Below are positions 1 through 6,397 of a DNA stretch of 9,040 nt, piece by piece; within the stretch, counting starts at the first letter, position 1; each line of letters starts with the position of its first letter. Under the pieces are notes generated by a model that was not told the DNA's origin, did not search any database, and saw only the letters and a list, made by a program, of their open reading frames with translations. A program made the translations under genes and the position numbers. The stretch is from NCBI GenBank assembly GCA_910588535.1, contig CAJUOO010000091.1:1-9040 (forward strand), in the 5' to 3' direction. This DNA comes from an uncultured Lachnospiraceae bacterium (lineage in GTDB: Bacteria; Bacillota; Clostridia; Lachnospirales; Lachnospiraceae).

Positions 1-22
1 GGAGCCGTTATGGCTCCATTTT
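1..22 (+). terminator. Intrinsic terminator tail of an upstream gene (partial)
   Basis: GGAGCC (1-6) and GGCTCC (12-17) form a perfect 6-bp stem around a 5-nt loop, followed by A and four T residues. The A at 18 and the T tract could pair with bases left of the window, so the real stem is probably longer. It would end transcription of a plus-strand gene that lies outside the window and separate it from the gene at 278. Its polarity is inferred from the T tract. Confidence 0.6.
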
Positions 23-135
23 AAACTTTATAAGTGGCAAACTCGGGTTATAGCAAATACGAAGAATAATAACAAGATTTTAGGTAGTGCAATATTTGAT
101 TTGAGGTAATTTCTATATATCATGTGAAAGACAGA

Positions 136-164
136 TTGTAGGAAGCAAATGAATATGATATAAT
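136..164 (+). promoter_or_regulatory. Extended -10 promoter for the gene pair at 278-1728
   Basis: TATAAT at 159-164 is preceded by TG one base upstream (TGATATAAT, 156-164), which makes a perfect extended -10 element. At 17 bp spacing the -35 position reads TTGTAG (136-141), matching only the first three consensus bases, as is common when an extended -10 is present. The predicted start is near 171, giving a leader of about 107 nt. TATAATAG also occurs at 215-222 and 228-235, but neither copy has a plausible -35, so this site is preferred. Confidence 0.6.
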
Positions 165-171
165 AAAAATA

Positions 172-185
172 TCTATGCGCATAGA
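172..185. promoter_or_regulatory. 14-bp perfect palindrome at the predicted start site (candidate operator)
   Basis: TCTATGCGCATAGA is a perfect palindrome without a spacer. It begins about 7 bp after the extended -10 element, so it covers roughly +1 to +15 of the predicted transcript. A dimeric repressor bound there would block initiation. Read as RNA, it could instead form a 5-bp hairpin with a GCGC loop at the 5' end of the message. No regulator gene lies in the window, so the binding protein is unknown. Confidence 0.4.
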
Positions 186-277
186 AACCGCGCGATGAAT
201 AGAACGGCATAATATATAATAGATCTCTATAATAGGCTGAAAATAAAATAGAAAGAAAAAATAAGGAGTAGAGTGCG

Positions 278-949
278 ATGATTGATAAAAGCCTTATCTA
301 TGAGTGTATACAACATAATAATTATAGGTTTACGGCGGGCAGAGGTGTGGATGCTCTTTATGCTGTAATTGAGGGAATGGATGCTCAACTTGAGAGTGCG
401 GAGCAGATGATTACCGATTATATCATGAAGCACAAAAATATGCTCCGAAGTGACCGACATAGCTATAATGCATTTGTGTCCAGTTTTACTAGCACGATTG
501 AGCTGAGAATCGAGTTTTTTAGTTCAGAACTATGCATTGAAGCTGTTGATATCTGTGAGTATCATCCTGAGCATTATAATTTTATCACCAGCTTAAAATG
601 CTCTGATTACCATCGAATGTTAGCTATGATGACCGCAGGCAACACCGGAATATTATCCTCAAGCCGTCTCTATTCTATTATTATGAGGCACGGAGTGTTT
701 GTGGATCCTTTGGGAAATGATTTAATAGCTGCTTTCTTGCAGATATATGACGCGATGTTGTTTGCTATGATTAAAAATCAAAAAGAAAATTTGAACGGGC
801 AGAATCAGAATTATGCAATGTATAAGGATATCGCTAATCTTTGCAGCCGTATGGAGGAGGCATATGGAGATGAATATCCACTTGTGGGATATGTGAGACA
901 GTCCTTGGAGACGCTTGAGAGGAATGTAATTGATAGTTTTGCATATTGA
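278..949 (+). CDS. Protein of unknown function, 223 residues, helical
   Basis: I do not recognise this family. The ATG at 278 is preceded by AAGGAG (263-268) at good spacing, and the frame stays open to a TGA at 947-949. The protein looks soluble and mostly alpha-helical, with no signal peptide, no long hydrophobic segment and no nucleotide-binding motif that I can see. It holds three cysteines in its middle part (SELCIEAVDICEYH and LKCSDYH) and one near the C-terminus (LCSRMEE), in no obvious metal-binding spacing. Its start is supported by a promoter about 110 bp upstream. The next gene begins 26 bp after its stop, so the two are probably co-transcribed and may act together. That it is a real gene is well supported by frame length, ribosome binding site and promoter; its function is unknown. 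Confidence 0.75.
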   Translation: MIDKSLIYECIQHNNYRFTAGRGVDALYAVIEGMDAQLESAEQMITDYIMKHKNMLRSDRHSYNAFVSSFTSTIELRIEFFSSELCIEAVDICEYHPEHYNFITSLKCSDYHRMLAMMTAGNTGILSSSRLYSIIMRHGVFVDPLGNDLIAAFLQIYDAMLFAMIKNQKENLNGQNQNYAMYKDIANLCSRMEEAYGDEYPLVGYVRQSLETLERNVIDSFAY

Positions 950-975
950 TATATAGATTAGGGGTGGGGAGAGGA

Positions 976-1728
976 ATGAAACTATTTGCTGGTACAGTTC
1001 AAAACATGGTGACACTTGCCAATATGGATAATAAATGGAAGCAGAAAAAGAAAGAGCTTGGACAAAAAGAGCTTGCAGAGATGGATCCAGTGAGCAGGCA
1101 GATTGCAATATACAAGGAGGATCTGGCAAAGATTCAGGAGAGCCGACAGAAGGAAGGAATTAACAATAAGCTGAAGGCAGGAGAGGGACTTACTCCAGAA
1201 GAGATTGATTATTTGAAAAAGAATGATCCGAAGGCCTATAAGGAATATCAGGAATTGCAGCAGGAGAAGGAAGCGTATGAGAAACGGCTTAAATCTTGTA
1301 AGACAAAAGAAGATGTGGAGAGTCTTAAGCTGAATACTATGGGGCAATTTATGGCAGCGGCAAAGCAGATAGCGAGTAATCCGAATATTCCAAAAGGAAA
1401 GAAAAAGGAGCTGATGGAGCGAATTCTTAAGAGAGTGATGGGAGTGCAGAAGAAGCATGTCGAGTTTATTCTTTCTGGGCGCTATCACAGTCTTCCTACA
1501 AGAGAAGAAGAGGAAGAGAAAAAGAAGAGGAAGAATGAGCGAGAGAATCCAGAACAGGTGGATGAAAACGATCAGACGGATGCAGAGCTTGGCGATCTTA
1601 GCTTGGAAGATCTTAGAAAGAAGGCAGATAAGGCATTTGAGGAAGTGAAAAGTGAGCTTGGATTGGGTGAAATTGAACCTCCACGGACAGATGCCGGGGC
1701 AGAGCGTGCGACGGCAATTATAAAATAA
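976..1728 (+). CDS. Lys/Glu-rich coiled-coil protein of unknown function, 250 residues
   Basis: I do not recognise the family. The frame also allows a TTG at 946 that would overlap the preceding stop codon, but ATG 976 follows the purine-rich GGGGAGAGG stretch (966-974), so I chose it. The protein opens with a mildly hydrophobic stretch (MKLFAGTVQNMVTLANM, 1-17). It then becomes very charged and helical, with long runs of K, E and Q typical of coiled coils (about 20-60 and 75-115). A more ordinary segment around 115-175 (KLNTMGQFMAAAKQ through FILSGRYHSLP) may be a folded core. After it comes an acidic-basic low-complexity tail starting EEEEEKKKRK and a final helix (LSLEDLRKKADKAFEEVK). There is no signal peptide or membrane segment. 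The 26-bp gap to the gene at 278 suggests one operon. No strong terminator follows, so read-through toward the export operon is possible. Confidence 0.7.
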   Translation: MKLFAGTVQNMVTLANMDNKWKQKKKELGQKELAEMDPVSRQIAIYKEDLAKIQESRQKEGINNKLKAGEGLTPEEIDYLKKNDPKAYKEYQELQQEKEAYEKRLKSCKTKEDVESLKLNTMGQFMAAAKQIASNPNIPKGKKKELMERILKRVMGVQKKHVEFILSGRYHSLPTREEEEEKKKRKNERENPEQVDENDQTDAELGDLSLEDLRKKADKAFEEVKSELGLGEIEPPRTDAGAERATAIIK

Positions 1729-1734
1729 TTATAA

Positions 1735-1811
1735 ATAGTATGATACTTTTCTTTTTTGACTTGCAAAATATCTTAAAAAAGTATATTCTATACATGAGCA
1801 GATAGTATGAT
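1735..1811 (+). repeat. Pair of 10-bp direct repeats ATAGTATGAT in the gap before the export operon
   Basis: ATAGTATGAT occurs perfectly at 1735-1744 and 1802-1811, one copy on each side of the candidate promoter of the export operon. The first copy lies inside a small palindrome (AGTAT-G-ATACT, 1737-1747). An 8-bp inverted repeat, ATACTTTT (1743-1750) with AAAAGTAT (1777-1784), also spans the -35 region. The sequence is AT-rich, so some of this is expected by chance. The placement suits a regulator binding site, but nothing identifies the regulator. Confidence 0.3.
1756..1789 (+). promoter_or_regulatory. Weak candidate promoter of the export operon
   Basis: The gap holds TTGACT (1756-1761) overlapping TTGCAA (1761-1766). 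With 17 bp spacing TTGCAA pairs with TATTCT (1784-1789), while TTGACT pairs with TATATT (1782-1787) only at a long 20 bp. An inverted repeat GTATA-TTC-TATAC (1781-1793) overlaps the -10 and could be an operator. Neither pairing is close to consensus, so the promoter may need an activator, or the operon may also be read from the promoter at 136-164. Confidence 0.35.
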
Positions 1812-1864
1812 TGTATTAAGCAAGTAATATAACATTCCATCTACCCTAAGAGTGAATGGCTTAC

Positions 1865-1870
1865 AGGAGG
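1865..1870 (+). promoter_or_regulatory. Ribosome binding site that fixes the adaptor start at 1876
   Basis: A perfect AGGAGG sits 5 nt before ATG 1876. The frame also extends upstream to a GTG at 1852, but that codon has no comparable site. The start at 1876 gives the usual adaptor N-terminus: a short lysine/arginine-rich head followed directly by a membrane anchor. Confidence 0.8.
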
Positions 1871-1875
1871 AAGAT

Positions 1876-3117
1876 ATGAAGAAAAAGAAGAGAAGAAAGA
1901 AGCTGATTATTGCAGGAGTTGTAATTGCAGTGATTGTGGTGCTGGTTGTTCTGGTAATCAATCAAAGTAAGAAGGCGGTGGATAATCTTTACAGTACAGC
2001 AGTGGTCACTAGAGGTGATATGGACATCTTTTACAGCTTTAGTGGAAACACACAGTTGTCTGATGTGAAGAATGTGGTGAGTGCTCAATCATGGAAGCTG
2101 ACACAGATTCATGTAAAAGAGGGTGATAAGATAAAGAAGGGCGATATTCTTTACACGATTGATGAGGAGGATTATAAGCTTGCGGTGGCCAGCGCAGAGA
2201 GTGCGATCGAGACAGCAAAGCTTTCACTTTCCAGCACGCAGGCAAATATGAATCAACAGATCTCGCAGGCACAGGGAACCTTAAATCAAGCGAAGCTATC
2301 TCTGGATGACGCAGAGCGCACGCTTACGCAGACCAGTTCCTTATTTGAGGCAGGACTTGCATCCGAGCAGAGTTATAATCAGGCAAAAACAGCCTATGAT
2401 CTTGCGAATGAACAGTATAATACGGCAAATTCAGCTTATCAATCCTTGAGAAATACTTCGAATATCAATGTTGCCTCCGCTCAGGCTCAGGTGACACAAG
2501 CACAAAATTCTTATGATAGCCTTGTAAAGCAGATCGGTGATAGAGAGGTAAAGTCAGAGGTTGATGGTATTGTGTCCAAGATTTATGTCGATCCAGACGT
2601 CAAACTTAATGCAGGTGCATTGATTATGGATATTCTTGACACAGATTCTGTGAAGGCTGTCGTGAAGGTGGATGAGTACGATTATTCTACCATGAAGGTT
2701 GGAAATCAGGTGAGTGTTTACATAGATGCATTGGGTATGGAGAAGCAGGGAACTGTGAGTTCCATCGATCTTCAGGCCACTGCTGCTGCGGGAATGTCAT
2801 ATTTTAATGCGGAGGTAGAATTTGAGCATGACAGCAGTGTGTTGGGTGGTATGACAGTGGAGGTGAAGTCCTTAAAGGACAGCACCAAGGATGCACTTTT
2901 GGTTTCCATGAATGCTCTGTTGTTTGACAAGCAGAATCAGCCTTATGTACAATATAAGGATGAAAAGGGCAATTTACAGATAAAATATGTGACAGTCGGC
3001 ATTAACGATGGTTTTCAGGCAGAGATCCTTGAGGGAGTGAACGAGGGGGATGTGCTGTATTATATAGATAATTCTCTCTATGAGCAGCTAATGCAGATGC
3101 AGATGGGAGGGAATTAG
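1876..3117 (+). CDS. MacA/HlyD-family membrane-fusion adaptor (efflux periplasmic adaptor type), 413 residues
   Basis: This is the adaptor subunit of a MacAB/YknXYZ-type export complex, expected to be anchored in the membrane with its bulk outside. Residues 1-9 are almost all Lys/Arg and precede one uncleaved transmembrane helix (about 10-28). A first lipoyl-like half follows (about 40-100, with VKEGDKIKKGDILYTID at 80-96). A long alpha-helical hairpin spans about 101-218 with its turn near 158-163 (EAGLAS). Then come the second lipoyl half (VDGIVSKIYV), a beta-barrel domain (about 256-345) and a membrane-proximal domain to the end. The hairpin tip aligns without gaps to the docking motif R-x3-L-x6-S/T known from AcrA/MacA adaptors: here Q152, L156 and S163, with Gln replacing Arg. 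The stop codon directly abuts the ATPase start codon, so translation is coupled. The transported substrate cannot be read from the sequence. Confidence 0.92.
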   Translation: MKKKKRRKKLIIAGVVIAVIVVLVVLVINQSKKAVDNLYSTAVVTRGDMDIFYSFSGNTQLSDVKNVVSAQSWKLTQIHVKEGDKIKKGDILYTIDEEDYKLAVASAESAIETAKLSLSSTQANMNQQISQAQGTLNQAKLSLDDAERTLTQTSSLFEAGLASEQSYNQAKTAYDLANEQYNTANSAYQSLRNTSNINVASAQAQVTQAQNSYDSLVKQIGDREVKSEVDGIVSKIYVDPDVKLNAGALIMDILDTDSVKAVVKVDEYDYSTMKVGNQVSVYIDALGMEKQGTVSSIDLQATAAAGMSYFNAEVEFEHDSSVLGGMTVEVKSLKDSTKDALLVSMNALLFDKQNQPYVQYKDEKGNLQIKYVTVGINDGFQAEILEGVNEGDVLYYIDNSLYEQLMQMQMGGN

Positions 3118-3810
3118 ATGCCGGAGAAGTTGTTGGAGATGACGGATATCGTCAAATGCTACACCATCGGTGATGAGGAGCAGGTGGTGCTGAATCATAT
3201 TGATTTCAACGTGTCAAGAGGAGAATTTGTATCGATCTTAGGTCCCTCCGGCTCAGGAAAATCAACGATGATGAATATTATCGGCTGTCTGGATGTGCCT
3301 ACCTCAGGCAAATATATTCTAAATGGAAGAGAGATAGCAGATCTGGATCAGATTGAGCTGGCACATATCAGAAATAAGGAGATAGGATTTATCTTTCAGT
3401 CATTCCAGCTTCTGAAAAGAAATACCATTTTGGAAAATGTGGAGCTTCCATTAATATATGCCAAGCTGTCGAGAAAGGAGCGCCGAGAGAGGGCGGCTTC
3501 TATGTTGGAGCGCATGGGGCTGGGGAATAAGATGGATTTTTATCCCAATCAGCTTTCCGGCGGACAGCAACAGAGGGTGGCGATCTCCCGCGCTGTCGTG
3601 ACACAGCCATCCATTCTGCTTGCCGACGAGCCGACAGGTGCGCTGGATCAGAAGACAGGCGCGCAGGTGATGGAGCTGTTTCATGAGCTGAATGAGGAGG
3701 GAAGGACCATAATTATGATCACGCATGATAAGCATATTGCAGAACATGCGGGAAGAATTGTGAAGATCCTTGACGGAGTTATGTCAGAGGGGGTGATGGA
3801 GGATGCTTAG
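3118..3810 (+). CDS. ABC transporter ATP-binding protein, MacB/LolD (YknY) type, 230 residues
   Basis: This is the nucleotide-binding subunit that powers the neighbouring permease by ATP hydrolysis at the inner face of the membrane. All expected motifs are present and intact: Walker A GPSGSGKST (42-50), Q-loop glutamine 94 (FIFQSFQLL), signature LSGGQ (146-150), Walker B ILLADE (166-171, with D170 and catalytic E171), D-loop ALD (175-177) and the switch histidine 203 (MITHD). The length of 230 residues and the segments LRNKEIGFIFQ-like (84-94) and ADEPTGALD (169-177) are typical of the MacB/LolD/FtsE branch that partners with FtsX-fold permeases. The ATG follows the adaptor stop with no gap, and GGGAGGG (3105-3111) inside the adaptor's last codons serves as ribosome binding site. 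The gene's last 8 bp overlap the permease start. Confidence 0.96.
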   Translation: MPEKLLEMTDIVKCYTIGDEEQVVLNHIDFNVSRGEFVSILGPSGSGKSTMMNIIGCLDVPTSGKYILNGREIADLDQIELAHIRNKEIGFIFQSFQLLKRNTILENVELPLIYAKLSRKERRERAASMLERMGLGNKMDFYPNQLSGGQQQRVAISRAVVTQPSILLADEPTGALDQKTGAQVMELFHELNEEGRTIIMITHDKHIAEHAGRIVKILDGVMSEGVMEDA

Positions 3811-4987
3811 AGAAAGTATGAAAATGTCATGGGAGAACATTGTACAAAATAAGCTGCGCTCCTTTCTGACTATTCTTGGTATTGTAATAGGTGTCACAGC
3901 CATTATTGCCCTGATCACGGTGGTTCAGGCTGTCATTGATAATGTGAATGAACAGTTTGACAGTGTCGGGGCGAACACAATTGTGATCAGCGTTCAGGGC
4001 ACGCCACTAAAGCAGGGTCTGACAGATAAGGAGCTGATGGATATTAATCAGATAGACGGGGTGAGCGGAATCGCGCCGTCTATAAACACAGAGATTGATA
4101 TTAGTAGAAATGGGACAATTTATGAGGATATTATTGTCGATGGAAAGAATGAAACCTTCTTTCGGCGAAATTCCAATTTACTTTCCATGGGAAGAGGATT
4201 TAATATTCTTGATGTTGAGAATAAAAACAGAGTCTGTGTGATCAGCTCGGATTTTATGCATAAAGCATTTTTGGGAGAAAATCCCGTAGGACAAAATCTT
4301 ACAATTATGGGGAGTGTCTACAAGGTTGTAGGTGTGGTGGATGGAGCAGATGAATCGGTTATGTCATTAATGTCAGGAAGCACTACAGATATTTATATTC
4401 CTTATAAGAATTTAATGAATCTGACAGGGCAGAATCGCGTGTACAGCCTTGAGGTCTATATGTCAGATGAGGCTGAAAATACCAACCAGATATCAGATAC
4501 GATTGAACAGTATCTTGACAATCTCTTTAATCATAAGGATAATAGTTATATGCTTATCGTGATGGACAGCCTGCTGGAAATGATGAGGAGCATGCAGGCC
4601 ATGTTGACGACGGCATTGACGGCGATCGCATCGATCGCCTTGCTGGTAGGTGGTATTGGTATTATGAATATGATGTTGGTTTCTGTGACAGAGCGGACGG
4701 TGGAGATTGGACTTAGAAAGGCGTTGGGAGCAGAGCCAAGGCTGATACAGGTACAATTTTTGACAGAGGCAATTATGCTTTCCACATTGGGAGGTATATT
4801 TGGCGTGATAGTCGGGCTTGCTATTTCGTTTGCCTGTGGGGCGGTGATGGATATCGCGATTCCAATCTCATGGGGAGCGATCGCGCTGGGCGTTGGATTC
4901 TCGGCAGCAGTGGGAATTATCTTTGGATTTGCACCAGCTAGAAAGGCGAGTGAGCTGAATCCAATCGATGCATTGAGGAGCATATAA
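3803..4987 (+). CDS. ABC transporter permease, MacB/FtsX (YknZ) type, 394 residues
   Basis: This is the membrane subunit of the export complex, a mechanotransmission-type transporter. It has the standard four-helix FtsX fold: TM1 about 21-43 right after NKLRSFLTILG, a large extracytoplasmic MacB-type core (about 45-265), then TM2 about 269-293, TM3 about 318-348 and TM4 about 353-378. The conserved cytoplasmic loop after TM2 (TERTVEIGLRKALGA, 296-310) and the C-terminal APARKASELNPIDALR (378-392) are hallmarks of the family. Its length is usual for stand-alone MacB permeases without a fused ATPase. Start ATG 3803 overlaps the ATPase stop by 8 bp, with AGAGGGGG at 3786-3793 as ribosome binding site. 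A second in-frame ATG at 3818 is possible but would shorten the conserved N-terminus. Export through such systems normally needs the adaptor, encoded just upstream. Confidence 0.95.
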   Translation: MLRESMKMSWENIVQNKLRSFLTILGIVIGVTAIIALITVVQAVIDNVNEQFDSVGANTIVISVQGTPLKQGLTDKELMDINQIDGVSGIAPSINTEIDISRNGTIYEDIIVDGKNETFFRRNSNLLSMGRGFNILDVENKNRVCVISSDFMHKAFLGENPVGQNLTIMGSVYKVVGVVDGADESVMSLMSGSTTDIYIPYKNLMNLTGQNRVYSLEVYMSDEAENTNQISDTIEQYLDNLFNHKDNSYMLIVMDSLLEMMRSMQAMLTTALTAIASIALLVGGIGIMNMMLVSVTERTVEIGLRKALGAEPRLIQVQFLTEAIMLSTLGGIFGVIVGLAISFACGAVMDIAIPISWGAIALGVGFSAAVGIIFGFAPARKASELNPIDALRSI

Positions 4988-4992
4988 GGAGG
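4986..4992 (+). promoter_or_regulatory. Ribosome binding site that fixes a TTG start at 4999
   Basis: AAGGAGG overlaps the last two bases of the permease stop codon (TAA 4985-4987) and lies exactly 6 nt, all A, before TTG 4999-5001. There is no ATG in this frame until codon 22. Starting at the TTG gives a complete signal peptide, whereas starting at codon 22 would destroy it. Both facts make the TTG start convincing. Confidence 0.85.
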
Positions 4993-4998
4993 AAAAAA

Positions 4999-6375
4999 TT
5001 GAGATCTAAGATAAAGAAACAGACAGGGAAGCGGCTTGGGATCAGTCTGCTGAGCGGAATAATGTTTATAAATATCATGGTTCCTGCACTGGCGGACAGT
5101 GATGAGGATGGTCCCTATACGATACCAAAGCTTCAGAGCTATTCAACAAAGAGCACGGCAGAGTATTCAGAGGCACAGCTTGCTGACAGCTTGGTTGAGT
5201 TTGGCGAGATTGATTTTCTAGTACGCCACTATAATAATACAGTGATCAGCAACCGCTATACCTATAATAGTTTGAGGGATGCCTATGAGAGAGCGGAGGA
5301 ATCCGGCTCAGTGTCCAGCCCAACGGGTGGTTATAAGGATGCCGACAACTCTATGGATGATGCTTTAAAGCAGTTAGATAAGGGAATCAGTGGGTATCAG
5401 AACAGCATCCGGCAGCTTTATGCCCAGATGGATTCCATGACAAGTGAGGCGGAGCGACTGGCAGCACAGAATCAAATATCAGCGCTGCAGAATACCTTGG
5501 CAACATTGGAAGTACAGAGAGGATATATTCAAAGTATACAGGAAGTGAATACCACCATGAGTGATATGATGGGCTCTATGGCGAATGGATCTGGTATGTC
5601 ATCCTCGGATCTAACAAATTACTATCTCCAATTTTCGGAGGTGGAGGCTACGATGGTCAAAGCAGCGCAGAGCATGTATCCGACCTATTACCAGCTCGTC
5701 TACAATATGGATCAGCTTAATGCAAATCTGGCTGTGGCGGAAACAGCTTATCAGGGAACTCTGGTACAGAAAGAACTGGGCATGTGTACAGACAATGATG
5801 TGGCAGATGCACTGTATAATGTCACAAGCATTAAAAACAGCATAACTAGTCTTGAGAATCAGATGGTTTCTTTAAAACAGGAATTTTGTAAGCTGGTGGG
5901 AAAGGATTTTAACGAGGATATTACCTTTGGAGAGCTGCCAGAGGTTGATTATGAATATATTGCTTCCATCGATCTGTATCAGGATATAGACAGAGCACTC
6001 AGCAAAAATTACAGTGTGCGCAACAAGCAAAATGTGATGAATAATAACAATGGTCCCGGAAGCACATATGAGTCAAGAAAATCAGATCTCTATTCACTGA
6101 ACGCGGAGCGTGATAATGTGAGAACGGAAGTAAATGCAGCTTATCTGGAGATTCAGACAAAGATGACAGAGCTCACTATGGCAGAGGAGAAGCTTGCCAA
6201 TGCTGAGCGCCAGATCAAGCAGGTGGAGGAGCAATATAATTTAGGTCTAATATCCAGATTAGAATATGAACAGAAGAAGCTTTCTTATATCTCTGAGGAA
6301 ACAGCCTGCAAAACGGCGGAGAGTGCTCTGCTTGACGCAGTAAACACTTATAAGTGGGCAGTTCAAGGACTGTAA
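4999..6375 (+). CDS. Secreted TolC-like (outer-membrane-efflux-protein fold) helical protein, 458 residues
   Basis: This is probably the outer tunnel partner of the export complex. A Sec signal peptide spans residues 1-32: basic RSKIKKQTGKR, hydrophobic core 13-31, and an Ala-Leu-Ala cleavage site before Asp33. No lipobox, LPxTG motif or later membrane helix is visible. The mature part is almost entirely helical and shows the TolC two-repeat plan. Repeat 1 has a long helix (about 205-259), a turn at ELGMCT (259-264) and a return helix ending LVG (299-301). Repeat 2 has a long helix (about 360-414), a turn at NLGLIS (414-419) and a return helix ending AVQG (454-457). The turn-to-end distance is 40-41 residues in both. 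These turns match the VGL/VGT tips by which TolC meets its adaptor. The stretches where TolC has barrel strands are here short and Gly/Asn/Ser-rich (about 101-119 and 346-356). An extra helical region (about 120-190) has no clear counterpart. The gene sits 11 bp after the permease stop. Family assignment is by pattern, not by search. Confidence 0.75.
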   Translation: MRSKIKKQTGKRLGISLLSGIMFINIMVPALADSDEDGPYTIPKLQSYSTKSTAEYSEAQLADSLVEFGEIDFLVRHYNNTVISNRYTYNSLRDAYERAEESGSVSSPTGGYKDADNSMDDALKQLDKGISGYQNSIRQLYAQMDSMTSEAERLAAQNQISALQNTLATLEVQRGYIQSIQEVNTTMSDMMGSMANGSGMSSSDLTNYYLQFSEVEATMVKAAQSMYPTYYQLVYNMDQLNANLAVAETAYQGTLVQKELGMCTDNDVADALYNVTSIKNSITSLENQMVSLKQEFCKLVGKDFNEDITFGELPEVDYEYIASIDLYQDIDRALSKNYSVRNKQNVMNNNNGPGSTYESRKSDLYSLNAERDNVRTEVNAAYLEIQTKMTELTMAEEKLANAERQIKQVEEQYNLGLISRLEYEQKKLSYISEETACKTAESALLDAVNTYKWAVQGL

Positions 6376-6397
6376 GATAAGAGGCAGGGGGACACTG

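Noticed and set aside
28..210. Minus-strand 60-codon frame rich in Phe and Tyr in the left intergenic region
   Set aside because: It lies over the terminator, promoter and palindrome, is AT-driven in composition, and I see no supporting ribosome binding site. It is most likely chance.
982..1488. Long minus-strand frame opposite the coiled-coil gene
   Set aside because: It is the antisense of a Lys/Glu-rich sequence, which naturally gives a Leu/Phe-rich open frame. The plus-strand gene has the better start signal and operon context.
1729..1760. Possible terminator after the coiled-coil gene (AGTA-TGA-TACT followed by a T-rich tract)
   Set aside because: The stem is only 4 bp of mostly A-T pairs with a 3-nt loop, too weak to call.
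4546..4983. Minus-strand frame of 145 codons opposite the permease
   Set aside because: The plus strand encodes a clear MacB/FtsX permease with all family motifs here, so the antisense frame is a shadow.
4999..6375. Reading the signal-peptide protein as a cell-wall hydrolase or generic coiled-coil surface protein
   Set aside because: There are no LysM, NlpC/P60, SH3 or LPxTG features, and the matched Leu-Gly turns and return-helix lengths fit the TolC plan better. A generic coiled-coil protein remains the main alternative.
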